NCBI GenBank assembly: GCA_019649035.1
Contig: BMAT01013288.1
Location: 108,384-129,051 of the forward strand
Length of the DNA stretch: 20,668 nt
Source of the DNA: Elysia marginata
Taxonomy: Eukaryota; Mollusca; Gastropoda; Plakobranchidae
Direction of reading: 5' to 3'
The first letter of the stretch is position 1, and every line of letters starts with the position of its first letter. The notes under the pieces were generated by a model that was given only the letters and a program-made list of their open reading frames with translations, was not told the DNA's origin and did no database searches. Shown piece by piece: positions 10,462-20,096 of the stretch. The position numbers were made by a program, and so were the translations under genes.

Positions 10462-13153
10462 GTGAGTAGACATACCAATAATGCCAGCAAGTAGTACTTT
10501 TGAATTCAGGCATATTGTTTATTTTCATTATTGTACTTGTTTACGATAAATTTCATGCCAAACAAATCTAGAAGGCAATGGGTACTGTATAAAAGGCTTA
10601 TAAGAGTGACAGAAAGAGTTTAGGGTTTTACTTTGTTAGACCCAGCTAAGTCAGTGAGTTAACAAATCGCCCATTTTTCTCGTGCGCATTGTATTGTAGA
10701 GCCTGCATCTAAAATGTGGTCATAAAGTTATTTTTTGTTGAGTTTTTTTTTGTGAATCTTCCAAATTCATTTCGACATCCCAAAGAATATAAGTCTAGAG
10801 CACAAGCCAAAGTTTCTGTTTTCGAAAACAGTGAGTAAGTGCTGTTATGTTCAATAAGGTAAAAGTGTATTTATGGTATAAACTTATGGGAACTCCTTTT
10901 TTTTGAGTATGTGAGCCATCATTTGAGAAAATAATCTCTGAGTGTTATATGATACATTATGCTAAAATGTCAATACGTGTAGCAATGTGCATAATTTCTG
11001 ACTTACTCTTAAGGTCAAGCTTTTTTTTCTTTCACTAAACAGAGAGAAATTATTGGGAACCTGCTCACATTCGAGTAGTCAGGAACAGCGAGATTAACAG
11101 TGAAGTGATTATTGACATCAGCGGCTACAGGAGTGGCAACATCACCGATGTCGCATACACCAAATTTAGTAAGCGGCTCGAGCAGAACAAAACGGGTCAA
11201 GTTTCTCTCATCCAACCCAACAGAAACCAATCAAGTTTGTACTTCAACCACGCCAAGCAGGCACGAAACCTCCAGGGCCTCGATATGCCGGAGGATGGCA
11301 AGAGAAATGCAGAGAGAGCTCGAGTGCTGCTTATGTCCTACATGAGATCAGGGTCCACATTTACTGGCGATATTTTCCAATCCTCGCCCGCAGTGTTCTA
11401 CTTGTATGAACCTCTGATTTATGTCAACGATGATGATTATATTGCGCCATCACATAGACCGGCCAGGTGGGTATATCAGGACAAATTGTCTAGGAAAAAA
11501 ACGGTGTTAATAATTTATGAAGTTGAAAAGCCTAAAGCTTCAAACCTTCTACCGCTTCGATCGTTGCAGAAAAGGGGAGGGGGTGCTGTGATCATTGAGC
11601 AGTAGGAGCAATTTCTGGCTTCTGAGTCCTTGAACTTAAAGTATGTCCTTAGATCAGCCACTGTCAAGCGGGCTGATTAATGTTGTCAACCCATGAGTTT
11701 TTCTAACGTTTGCATTCAACGTTAATTGAGGTATTGTCTTAGCACGGATGTCTTGCTTAGTAACATGACTGACCTGTACCAATTAGTAATAGTTTGCCAA
11801 TCCCGTTGTTATTAAAATGAATGTTTGACATTTGGAGATGTTGGGACCATCACGATCCATCATGGTCACGATGATGGCCCGCTCATGGATCATGGTCTTG
11901 ACCGCTATCATAGTTGCCATGCTTTGCTACTGCTCCTCGTGGGGGTGCAATGTAGATGGCTGGTGATGAACTTAATGCCAACTAAATTTCTTTTTTTATA
12001 CAAAATTAATTTTATTAATACGAAAATAGTGATTGTACAAACCAGGTGATAAAAGAGACCGTTACTATTATTATTTCAATCCTTCATAGATTGTTCAGCT
12101 AGTATAAATAGAACAGGGCAGAAAATTTTGTTATGGCAATTAATAATTCAACTGTTGCTGGTAGTATTTGTTTTTCCTTATTCTAAACAAAATGAAAAGG
12201 GCTGATCGAGCCCAACCCTTTCCCAAAAATCTTACGGTGAATTTTGTTTTATGGATGTATTTTTTTTTTTGCTTCGATTTAGGTCGCGCTTAATACCAAA
12301 AGCTATGAAAATCCCCAACCCGCCGGAAATCCACAACTACACACTGGATACCCTCAAGTGCCAACTCACGGATCATAATCTACGCTTTCTTTACGCGTTG
12401 ACATACAGCAAGTCAACAACAGAGTTTGACGAGTGCCAGAAAAAGCTTGGGATCGAACCGGCAACCTTTGGGCAATGCGGCGAGCAGCTGCGAAAAAGGT
12501 GAGTGTCCTATCCTTAGGAAATTCTACTATATGATTGAGAGAAACTTTTGGATTGAAGTATTATAAAAGTATGAAATTAGCAGTGGAGAGAAGTAGGCTT
12601 TTTAGTGTAAATGCCCAAAATATCTGCCTTTAGTATGATTCGAACCTTCGACTTATAGATGCTTCGGCACCCACCGCCTTGCCACTAAGAGAAACATAGC
12701 TTAAACAATGTCGCCACTACGCTCCTTATTGTTTAAGCTATGTTTCTCTTAGTGGCAAGGTGGTGGGTGCCGAAGCATCTATAAGTCGAAGGTTCGAATC
12801 ATACTAAAGGCAGACATTTCGGGCATTTCCACTAAAAAGCCTACTTCTCGCCACGGCTTATTTAATACCTTTATAATATTTCAATCATTTGATTGCGCAG
12901 TAGCTGCCTCCACTACTTATTCTGAAACTTTTTGAGTTTGTTAAAGGCCTGCAGTCCACAGAGCAAAATACATTCACATGAAAATAATGATACTTGTTAT
13001 AAATAATTTGCGCCTGGTGTGTTAGCCACAGAATAACAATAATCTTATCTACATGTATTTACAAAATAAACGATACCACTACTACAACCCTTTCCACCAC
13101 CATCATTACCACCACATCTGCCACTACTACCGCAATCACGATTTTTACTTCTT

Positions 13154-13231
<78 letters not shown>

Positions 13232-14880
13232 TCACTACCACTACTACTACTACTACTATCACTACCACTACTACTACTAGTATTTCTACTATTACTACTA
13301 CTACGGCTACTGCTACAACCACTTCTACAACAACTACTACTACTACAAATATTATCACTACTACTACTACTATTACTGCAACTACTACTACTGCAACTAC
13401 TACTACTACTACTCTTACTACCACTACTGCATATACTTATATGCACTGGATAAAAATTCAAATTTTTCACATAAGAATTATGCTGAGGGTATTTCATGTA
13501 ATGGGGTTATGGAAGAGAAGATATTCCTAGACCCCTCTAAAAATTGGTTGTCATTTCATGCTTGTGGTAGGTTCTAATTTCATTCAACCTAAGCCCATAT
13601 TCGCTCCTGTTTTTATGTAGAAGAATTCGTTTTGTTAGTGGGTGTGGACTTTAGATGTAGTTAGAACATGTGGATACACCTTCTAGTCCAGTTGACCTGA
13701 TTTTAATATTGTCAGAAACAGTTTGGAAATTTACGCAAAATCCACAACCATTTTATAAAAGGTACGGTACAGTACCCCTAAATGAGAAAGTGTGAAACAA
13801 TGAATTTCTGTTTGTTTCTTGATTTCTTTTTGTTGATTTTGTTGTTAAACAGATGTGTGCAGTCTGAAGCAGTTGTCAGTAAAATACTACGGCTAAAGAT
13901 GTGGGAGGTGGAGAAACTTCTGTTAGAGGATCCAGACCTGAGAGTCATCCACCTGGTGCGGGACCCACGCGGAGTGTACGTTTCTCGCAGGGCGGTCCGA
14001 TACTACTTTGCTGACGCCCCTTTTTGTGCCAGACTTAACGAGGACGCGAAAAAGAGCGCGGAGCTGCAGACAAAATATCCAGGTAAATTAATGTCTTTGA
14101 ATAAGCGTTCACTTGCCGGTAAAACTTTATATTTGTGTGTTGAAATATTATTGAATTCTTGAATCCTCATACTTCTGCAAAGTACTGGGTCCCAAATCAA
14201 AGAATGTTTTACTTCCGCATATTGAACGAGGTAGCTGTTATAATGGTTCCCCAAACAAATATTCTCAAGCCCCTGCATATTAAACGAGGTAACTACTATA
14301 ATGGGTTCCCACATGAAGAGTCCCGAGCCATAGGTGAAGTTTAAGGTGACACAATAGAGCGCTAAGCTGCAGGTGTAATACCTGGCTGATAAACTCCATA
14401 TAATGAGAAAGACTCCCTTAAGTTGTCGAATTAAAATGTTGATTTTAAATTTTTTTTTTCCTGTCATTAAAAAAATACTTTTTTTTTTTGTTCATCTTTT
14501 CAGGTCGCATTTTAACGACGAGATACGAGGACTTAGCGACCAACGCACCAAAAATTGCTAGAATTCTGTTTGACTTTGGAGGAATTCCTTGGTCAGAAAA
14601 AGTAGAGGCTAGCCTACAGAATATGATCTCGAACTCAGACAATCAAACCACTGAAAATGTATTCAACACTAATAGGAAAAACTCGTCTTTAACGGCTTCT
14701 AGTTGGAGGCAAAAAGTTCCGTTTGACACTGCCTTGAACTTACAGAGACATTGTCGCTCATCAATGGAAATGTATGGGTATAATCCTTTCGAAACAGTTC
14801 AGGAGCTGCGTGATTTAAACATTGCAAGTTTTCAAAGAGATTATTCTCACCGGTATTACAAAGCTCAGGTGTTAAGCTAG
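10380..14880 (+). CDS. Carbohydrate (Gal/GlcNAc 6-O-type) sulfotransferase, five coding exons, 442 aa
   Basis: Spliced gene: join 10380-10461, 11043-11466, 12283-12498, 13853-14082, 14504-14880. Intron phases are 1, 2, 2, 1, all borders are GT/AG, and there is no internal stop. Known of the family: these type II Golgi membrane enzymes move a sulfuryl group from PAPS to a sugar hydroxyl on glycoproteins or proteoglycans. Seen: basic start then a hydrophobic segment at about residues 8-23; a 5'-phosphosulfate loop RSGSTFTGDIF at 129-139; a 3'-phosphate motif LVRDPRGVYVSR at 275-286; RYEDLA at 324-329; an F-x-T-x-R region at 371-375 followed by WR at 385-386; and QRHC...GY near 398-410. N-glycosylation sequons lie at N60, N76, N89, N187, N364 and N377. 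The length fits CHST1-7 relatives. The acceptor sugar cannot be told from sequence. No inactivating change is visible. Confidence 0.93.
11043..11466 (+). CDS. Sulfotransferase exon 2 (stem and 5'-PAPS loop)
   Basis: The acceptor is a long pyrimidine run ending CTAAACAG at 11042. Only this AG, not the AG two bases later, keeps the frame. The exon encodes residues 28-168 plus two bases of Arg169: a stem with three N-glycosylation sequons, then the beta-strand/P-loop VLLMSYMRSGSTFTGDIF that binds the 5'-phosphosulfate of PAPS. The donor is GTGGGT at 11467. If that donor is not used, the frame stays open to a TAG at 11603-11605. Confidence 0.92.
12283..12498 (+). CDS. Sulfotransferase exon 3
   Basis: The acceptor is CGATTTAG at 12282 after a T-rich tract, and the donor is GTGAGT at 12499. 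It enters and leaves in phase 2, giving residues 169-240. This is the middle part of the protein, between the two PAPS motifs, with cysteines in contexts such as LKCQL, DECQK and GQCGE. It is the least conserved part of the family and I see no catalytic motif in it. Support is the exact phase fit with both neighbours. Confidence 0.88.
12551..12886. repeat. Foldback element with 159-bp arms and tRNA-like Pol III boxes, in intron 3
   Basis: Arms 12551-12709 and 12728-12886 are reverse complements around an 18-nt spacer. I count about 10 mismatches over 159 positions and no indels. Read on the + strand, the right arm contains AGTGGCAAGGTGG (A-box-like, from about 12751) and GGTTCGAATC (B-box, 12791-12800), about 40 nt apart as in tRNA-derived SINEs. 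It is not a functional tRNA, since no acceptor stem is seen. It may be two SINE copies inserted head to head or a foldback/MITE. In the transcript it would form a long hairpin. I see no clear target-site duplication. Confidence 0.85.
13074..13429. repeat. (ACT)n microsatellite in intron 3
   Basis: About 350 bp of ACT triplets, nearly perfect at 13155-13250 and degenerate around it (CCACT, TATCACT, CTGCAACT variants). The long Tyr, Val or Ser 'ORFs' it produces on both strands are artefacts of the repeat. It has the same motif as the 5261-6083 array, on the opposite strand. Confidence 0.95.
13853..14082 (+). CDS. Sulfotransferase exon 4 (3'-phosphate-binding motif)
   Basis: The acceptor is TGTTAAACAG at 13852 after a T-rich tract, and the donor is GTAAAT at 14083. 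It encodes residues 241-317. After a segment SKILRLK, which matches the family's conserved K-x-I-R-L pattern, comes DPDLRVIHLVRDPRGVYVSR, the 3'-phosphate-binding motif. Then FCARLNEDAKKSAELQTKYP matches the helix before the conserved RYEDL segment of exon 5. This is the strongest family signature in the gene. Confidence 0.94.
14184..14330. repeat. 58-bp minisatellite, about 2.5 units, in intron 4
   Basis: Units start near 14185, 14243 and 14301, each with a TGGGTCCC/TGGTTCCC-like opening. The first two share GCATATTRAACGAGGTARCT about 33 bp in (14217 and 14275). Divergence of 10-20% between units suggests an old local duplication. The third unit is partial. Confidence 0.7.
14504..14880 (+). 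CDS. Sulfotransferase exon 5 (C-terminus and stop)
   Basis: The acceptor is CTTTTCAG at 14503, and the split GGT codon is restored. It encodes residues 318-442 and ends at TAG 14878-14880. Visible family features are RILTTRYEDLA, GIPWSEKVE, an NVFNTNR segment, SSWRQKVPF and QRHCRSSMEMYGYNPF. The last about 30 residues, rich in Tyr, Arg and Asp, are not recognisable and probably vary between species. Confidence 0.94.
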
Positions 14881-15255
14881 CGTTTCTCTTGTACTCATTA
14901 TGTTATTTGTTTGATTATTTCTGCTGCTGATGACTTTTTCATGCCAATTCAGATACGCTCATAAGTATCGTCAATTCCATTGATAATCTCAGGAACACAG
15001 ACAGGGAAAGAAAGAGACACAGACTGACAGAGACCATAACAGACATATCGAGAGAACGGGTATACAGACTGACAGATGGACGAAGATGTTGAGAATTACA
15101 GACACGCCTATGCAAACCGAAAGTAAAATAGATGAGAAGGCTGAAAATAATGTACACAGAAACGTGACTTTCCTCATTATTAAGCTTGAATTGTATTCAT
15201 CTCTCAGCGGTAGGCCTACCGCGAAAAATAGAGCAAGAGCACATAATTTTTAGAG

Positions 15256-15261
15256 AATAAA
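15256..15261 (+). terminator. Candidate poly(A) signal AATAAA
   Basis: Canonical hexamer 376 bp after the sulfotransferase stop codon. It is AT-flanked, and no strong GT-rich element is seen directly after it. Confidence 0.35.
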
Positions 15262-15415
15262 ATACTAAACACGCCATACTTAAAATGTTATATGTGCAGT
15301 TCAGCTCCATTCCATTTTGTCCAAATCTATTCTAACGGTTTTGAAAATAATAGGGGTGCACTTTTCAATGTCCACCTTGTTAGTGTTCATGCTCAATAGT
15401 GAAATGTGTGATGCA

Positions 15416-15421
15416 AATAAA
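15416..15421 (+). terminator. Candidate poly(A) signal AATAAA
   Basis: Canonical hexamer followed within 5-15 bases by TGTGGCTTTTG, a plausible downstream GU/U element. I favour it over the 15256 site. Confidence 0.4.
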
Positions 15422-15707
15422 TGTGGCTTTTGAAAGTTGCATTCTTCAGGTCAGTATTCCTGGTCTTAAGACTTTAAAAGACTTTAAGAAAGTGAGATGT
15501 GAGATGAGAACGCCAATGAAAAGAATGAAGTGTGAGTGTGGGTATGCTTTTTATTAGGAGGAGGGGAAAAAAATAAGGTTGGAGGTTAAAGGTTAAGCAG
15601 TGAGTAAACAAAAGCGGAGGAGGGTAGGGTTAAAAGTGTAAAGTTTTATAGTCAAAAAAATAATGGGATATACATAGTTAATGTAATAATACTGTTAATA
15701 GGAAGAA

Positions 15708-15752
15708 AAGGAGAGGGAGAGAGAGTGAGCGAGAGAGAGAAAGAGAGAGAGA
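15708..15752. repeat. (GA)n tract
   Basis: GAGA tract with GGGA, GTGA and GCGA interruptions, about 45 bp before the Tc1 insertion. Confidence 0.85.
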
Positions 15753-15796
15753 ATTATTAAACAATAAATGGAACTTTGCTTCGTGAACAAAATATA

Positions 15797-15821
15797 CTGA
15801 CCGCCAAAAGAAACGCAACAT
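15797..15821 (+). repeat. Left terminal inverted repeat of the Tc1 element
   Basis: 25 bp, preceded by the TA duplication. It pairs with 17032-17056 with a single mismatch. Confidence 0.93.
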
Positions 15822-16121
15822 CGAATATTCAATATGTATTACTGAGAACTGCAAAGGATTAAATGAGACATGTGATACATCATTTTAAAGGTTATTTTAT
15901 TGCTTTTTCAACTTTAAATAACGCCACGTTCATTGGTGGCCTCTGAGGACGAGGAAATTTGATTAAAACAGAAGACCCTCGATAAAGTAGATTTTATGAA
16001 AACAGGATACCATTGGTAAAATTCCACAATGCAAACTATACAGCAATTTTGACCACATTTTTACATACCTGTTCAGTAGATAACTCTTTAAAATTTAATT
16101 ACAAATGAAGACAGGCTTCGG

Positions 16122-16739
16122 CTAATAATGTGTGTGCCCCTCTTGAGCTTCCAGTACAGCAGCACATCATCAAAGATGCTCCACCCCACCTGTCGTGTTC
16201 CCTAACGCAATCTGCTTGATATCTCTCACTGCTTCTTCTCCATACACGTACATGGCCATCAGCATGGTCAATGCAGAATCGAGATTCGTCACTGAATACG
16301 ACACTTCGCCATTGGATGCGATCCCACGCGGCATGTTCCTGGGCCCATAGCGTACGTTGGTGTCGGTGACGCTGGGTCAGGATGGGGTCGATGTATGGGC
16401 GACGAGCACGTAGGCCAGAGGTAGATAAACGTCTTCTTACTGTGTTTGCACTTATACTTTAATTATTTCTTCCTCTTGTCTGACGCAATGAAGCTGAAGC
16501 TGAAAGAAATCTGTTGTTTATACGATTCTGACAAAGTTTCTGTCTTGTCTCTGCATAGTGCACCTAGGCCTCCCAGAACGGGGCCGATCACTCACCGTAT
16601 CCATCTCATGTAGACGTTGTCTGAGTCTGAAAATCGTCGTCCTATTTACATTCATACGGAGGAAAACTTCGCTGATAGGAAAACCTGCTTGAAGCAGTCC
16701 TAAAGCACGATGACGATCAACTTCAGATAAGCGTGGCAT
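16122..16739 (-). pseudogene. Tc1-like transposase remnant (DNA-binding half, first Asp, extreme C-terminus)
   Basis: The start MPRLSEVDRHRALGLLQAGF at 16739 opens a helix-turn-helix region (NVNRTTIFRLRQRL), followed by SGRPRCTMQRQDRN, the GRPR-type linker of Tc1 transposases. A frameshift or stop falls at about 16518-16530, and another in-frame stop near 16459. From about 16446 the next part reads NTVRRRLSTSGLRARRPYI, then WRSVVFSDESRF carrying the first catalytic Asp, then HDRWGGAS. Directly after this, near 16167-16180, the frame jumps to the C-terminal end CAAVLEAQEGHTHY and stop (16122-16166). The segment carrying the second Asp and the Glu of the DD34E triad is absent. Non-functional. 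Confidence 0.9.
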
Positions 16740-17031
16740 TTTGTAAAAATAAAATCGTTTCATTCTTAAAATGGCGTAAAATTATTGGGCACCTTGTAAA
16801 GTACCCTTGTGTGTAATTTTGAGAATGTCGACCACGTGGTTTTTCTACACGCACGGATTTTTACATTTTTACAGGGTATTCGAAAATCGCTCACCTTGAC
16901 TAGCCAACCACGCACGGGACTCATGAGTGTGCTTGAACTCATGTTCAGATGTGTTACTACTCACAACACACAAAAAATCAACTCACCAACCTTTCTTTAA
17001 AGCGTGCATGGGCGCGAAAATAAGGAATGTC

Positions 17032-17056
17032 ATGTTGCGTTTCTTTTGGCGCTCAG
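17032..17056 (-). repeat. Right terminal inverted repeat of the Tc1 element
   Basis: 25 bp, followed by TA at 17057-17058. It is the reverse complement of the left repeat with one mismatch. Confidence 0.93.
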
Positions 17057-18176
17057 TATATAAGAGAAATGAACGGCAGATGGTCTATCTCCAAAGGTAT
17101 AAAAAGCAGTAGCCTACGGAAACATCTCAAATAGAACCACATACATAGATCTAATTTCATGACAAAAAGAAAACGAATTTGAAGCTTAAGATAAGAACTA
17201 CTTTTCAAACAACATCTATTATTTATTACCCTAATCCCTTCAGTTATATGGAAACGTTCACTGTGGTTTTCACTCTTTTTTTTTATTCCGTCAGTGCTTT
17301 TGCATCGCGAGTGATAAACCCTTGCGAGCACCGATTTATCGACATCGTTTTTCATTTAACTGATTCATTTGTTTGCCTAATTTATTTACTTGGATTATGT
17401 GGCTATCAAATGTATAGCAATGAGAACATTCCTCTTTTCAATACTGTTAAGTCATAAAATCATTCTTTGTGCACGTATAATGTATGAAGTAAACTGCACC
17501 AAGTCTACTGTTATTTGACTTTTTTTCTATTATATCTTTTTAGAAACTCGTGATGAAAAATCCAAATTCAATTCTTTTGTTTGTCATAGCTCTGAATCGC
17601 GAGCTATCACAAAGTTATTACTCCGTTTCATTCCTTCAGCTACAACAGCTGTTATTATAATTTGTTTCTTTATTGCGACAAAGAGAGCCCTGGCCTCCCC
17701 TACTTTTCCCTGTTTTAATTGTGGGGTATTGTGAAGTAAAGCACATCACCAGTTCAGATTATCATTTCGCTCACGATTTATTGCCTTCAGAGAAATCTTC
17801 TTCAATTTATATTTAACAATATACAAAGGTTTTTGCTGTCATAGAGAATATACATGTAACTGTTTGCCACAGATTTATTTTGAAGTTTTGTACATTTACC
17901 TCATCACTAACGATACGCAACGTATTTGTGCTTATTTATGCTAGCACGGAGAGAATTATTGCGATCGTTTATATAATATTTATTTGTCTATAATTTTTGC
18001 TCTGATATAAGTGTGAAATAAAACTATATTTTCAGAGACTATTTCAAACCGTTCGGATATATTTCACTTTTTTCTTCTGTCATATTTTCTTGTCTTTAAT
18101 CTTTTTATGTCAAATACTTTTTTCTGTTTGCCAAATTACAAATTTGTCACCAGTAAATCATATCACTTTTAACTTC
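17057..18176. other. No gene seen
   Basis: AT-rich unique sequence right of the Tc1 element. Frames at 17053-17457 overlap on both strands and have no motif. Confidence 0.55.
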
Positions 18177-18362
18177 TATCTGTCTGTCTGTTTGTCTGTC
18201 TGTCTCTCTCTCTCTCTATATATATATATACCTCTCCCTCTCCCCTCCCCTCTCTCTCCCTCGCCCTATCTCTCTCTGTGTCTCTCTCTCCCTCTCCCTC
18301 TCCCTTTCCCCCTCTCTCTCTTTTTCTCTTTCCCTCTCCCTCCCTCCCATCTATTTCTCTTC
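18177..18362. repeat. Compound (TGTC)n-(CT)n-(TA)n-(CCCT)n tract
   Basis: TGTC units at 18181-18203 pass into CT, a short TA run at 18218-18230, then CT with CCC interruptions. Strongly asymmetric pyrimidine strand. ORFs on both strands are artefacts. Confidence 0.93.
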
Positions 18363-18820
18363 CTTCCCGTATTCGTCCCCGTTGTAGTTTGTTCATCTGT
18401 CTGTTGTGCATGTTGCGAAGATTAAGAAAGCCTCTATGAGATTACTGGATTAAGAAAGATAATGTTTTTAGTTACTTATGGCAAGTATCTTCTTAGCATC
18501 TTGATGAATGCTTACCCCACTCCCCTCCCTCCCTCCCTCTTATTTTTCAGGAAAAATATTTTATGAGGTAAAGTTGAAAGGGAAGTGAAGTTTTGCATGC
18601 ATCTTTCATAGTGCTTTGGAGTCTGTGAGGCTTCGGACATTGCAAATCCAATAGCAGCGCTTCTTAGTCTGAGTATAGTTTCGTTCTTTTGTTATGGCCA
18701 TAACTCACTGATTCCTTGCGCCACCTAGCTACGAGTAAAAAGTAAACGTCTGCGCCAAAGGTAATGAAACAAAGAGTAATTTCTTTGTTTTTAATTATAG
18801 AGTACAAATTCATTACCTCT
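18363..18820. other. No gene seen
   Basis: Unique sequence with a short CCCT run at 18516-18540. Confidence 0.55.
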
Positions 18821-18910
18821 ATTAAGACTAAATTAGTAGATTAATAGTTTCCAAACGAAACTGCTTGCTGTTCAACTGGAAATCATAATAAAAATTAGTT
18901 TAGTCTTAAT
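18821..18910. repeat. Small imperfect inverted repeat
   Basis: ATTAAGACTAAATTAG (18821-18836) is inverted at 18895-18910, 14 of 16 matching, with a 58-nt loop. This may be a small MITE relic or chance in AT-rich DNA; no target duplication is seen. Confidence 0.4.
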
Positions 18911-18938
18911 GATATAAAAAGTACCCGGTAGGCCTTAT

Positions 18939-19019
18939 GATGAGGAGGAGGAGGATGATTGTAGTAGTGGCGATGATAGTGATTGTGACGATGACGACAA
19001 TGATGAGGATGATAATGAT
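18939..19019. repeat. Degenerate (GAT)n triplet tract
   Basis: GAT, GAG, GAC and GTA triplets in a purine-rich run of about 80 bp. Confidence 0.8.
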
Positions 19020-20096
19020 CTTTTCTTAATTAGGTGATAAATACTCCGAGTACCCCGCCATTAGGACTCAATAAGCCATGCGACCGTAAACTATTACGGC
19101 AGAGTTGCCCTGAGGGACAAGATGACACCATGGCACTTTTAACGTCAAAACAAAAAAAAGATAAAAGTGCAGAGAAAAAACGTATTGTGAGAGTCACTGA
19201 CTTCATAAATAATTTTCAAATTAATTCAAACTCTACCTGATTTATAAATTCATTGAAGTACTAATGAATAAAGCAAGCTTAATAATGACGTTGAGAAGAA
19301 TATTTTTTTAATGTTGAACTCTTTGAGCGAGCTGCATTCAATTTAACCTGGTCTAGTCTACGACCGTACCGTCTTGAGGCAACATTCAGGTTATTTTCCT
19401 ACTTATCACTATTTGCCTTTACAGTTAATCACCCTTCATACTGAGTTTGTTTTGATTGCAAACGAATCACTAACATTAATTGTTTATTAAGGCTGCAGAT
19501 CGAGTGGGTTTGGTGTAACGAAGCCGGCGAACAGAGTTTTCAATCATTGGGTTTGACTCATCCATTTTTCACGAAGTCTCCTCTTCTCTATAACTTGTAA
19601 TTTTGTATCTTTTTGTAGGGGTAACAAGTTGTTTTTGAGATAGTATCCCCCTGATAAAATATAAGGTACTTTTTCTAAAGGCTACAACAATCGTCATATC
19701 GACACAAGAGACACTGTATACAGGTTCGTGCAATTATCATAAACTACATATTTTTTTATTTCAGTTTTAATTAATAAATATGACCATGATATTAACAGCA
19801 TCTATAAGAGCATATATTTTGAATTATCGTATTCTATATCATTATATGTCATGAGTTATCGCTATAGTGTAATTATATGATTGCTAATTAGGTCGCTATG
19901 CACCATATTTTCACACTGTATCACCGGAACCTCTGAGGGATTATGTTACAAACTCTGTGGTAACTCAGAATTTCATTTACCTTTTAAACAGCATAAAGTT
20001 CATCACTAGTTCATCCCATTATGTGAAATATTGAAACATTTGTTATTTAAGTCAGTATTGTTTTGTTTTGGCAATGAAAGGTGTAAAAATAATAAA
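19020..20096. other. No gene recognised
   Basis: A 68-codon + strand frame (19034-19240) is Lys-rich toward its end and preceded by an acceptor-like TTCTTAATTAG. It has no family motif and no start or donor support. The rest is AT-rich unique DNA. Confidence 0.45.

Larger units (their letters stand above)
14881..15440 (+). other. Probable 3' UTR with poly(A) signals
   Basis: Downstream of the stop there is no further coding potential. AATAAA hexamers occur at 15256-15261 and 15416-15421. The second is followed by TG-rich sequence (TGTGGCTTTTG), typical of a cleavage site. A third, at 15763-15768, lies beyond a GA tract next to the Tc1 element. The 3' end is therefore inferred. A 16-bp perfect palindrome sits at 15207-15222. 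Confidence 0.45.
15797..17056 (-). mobile_element. Internally deleted Tc1-like DNA transposon (1260 bp)
   Basis: Near-identical 25-bp terminal inverted repeats (15797-15821 and 17032-17056, one mismatch at position 5) begin CTGA[C/G]CGCCAAAAG and are flanked by TA at 15795-15796 and 17057-17058, the Tc1/mariner target duplication. The transposase reads on the minus strand. About 400 bp of the catalytic region is missing, so the element cannot move itself, although its ends look intact enough to be mobilised by a related enzyme. A full-length relative would be about 1.6-1.7 kb. Confidence 0.93.

Noticed and set aside
12728-12886. A tRNA gene at the GGTTCGAATC box
   Set aside because: The A and B boxes are present, but there is no acceptor or anticodon stem pairing. 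The sequence is one arm of a larger inverted repeat.
13045-13497. 150-codon poly-Ser minus-strand frame in intron 3
   Set aside because: It is an ACT microsatellite product and lies wholly inside an intron of the + strand gene.
16809-17112. Short + strand frames near the right Tc1 repeat
   Set aside because: They lie inside or across the transposon's untranslated end and terminal repeat, antisense to the transposase.
19034-19240. 68-codon Lys-rich frame as an exon
   Set aside because: Only an acceptor-like sequence supports it; no matching donor, start context or family similarity.
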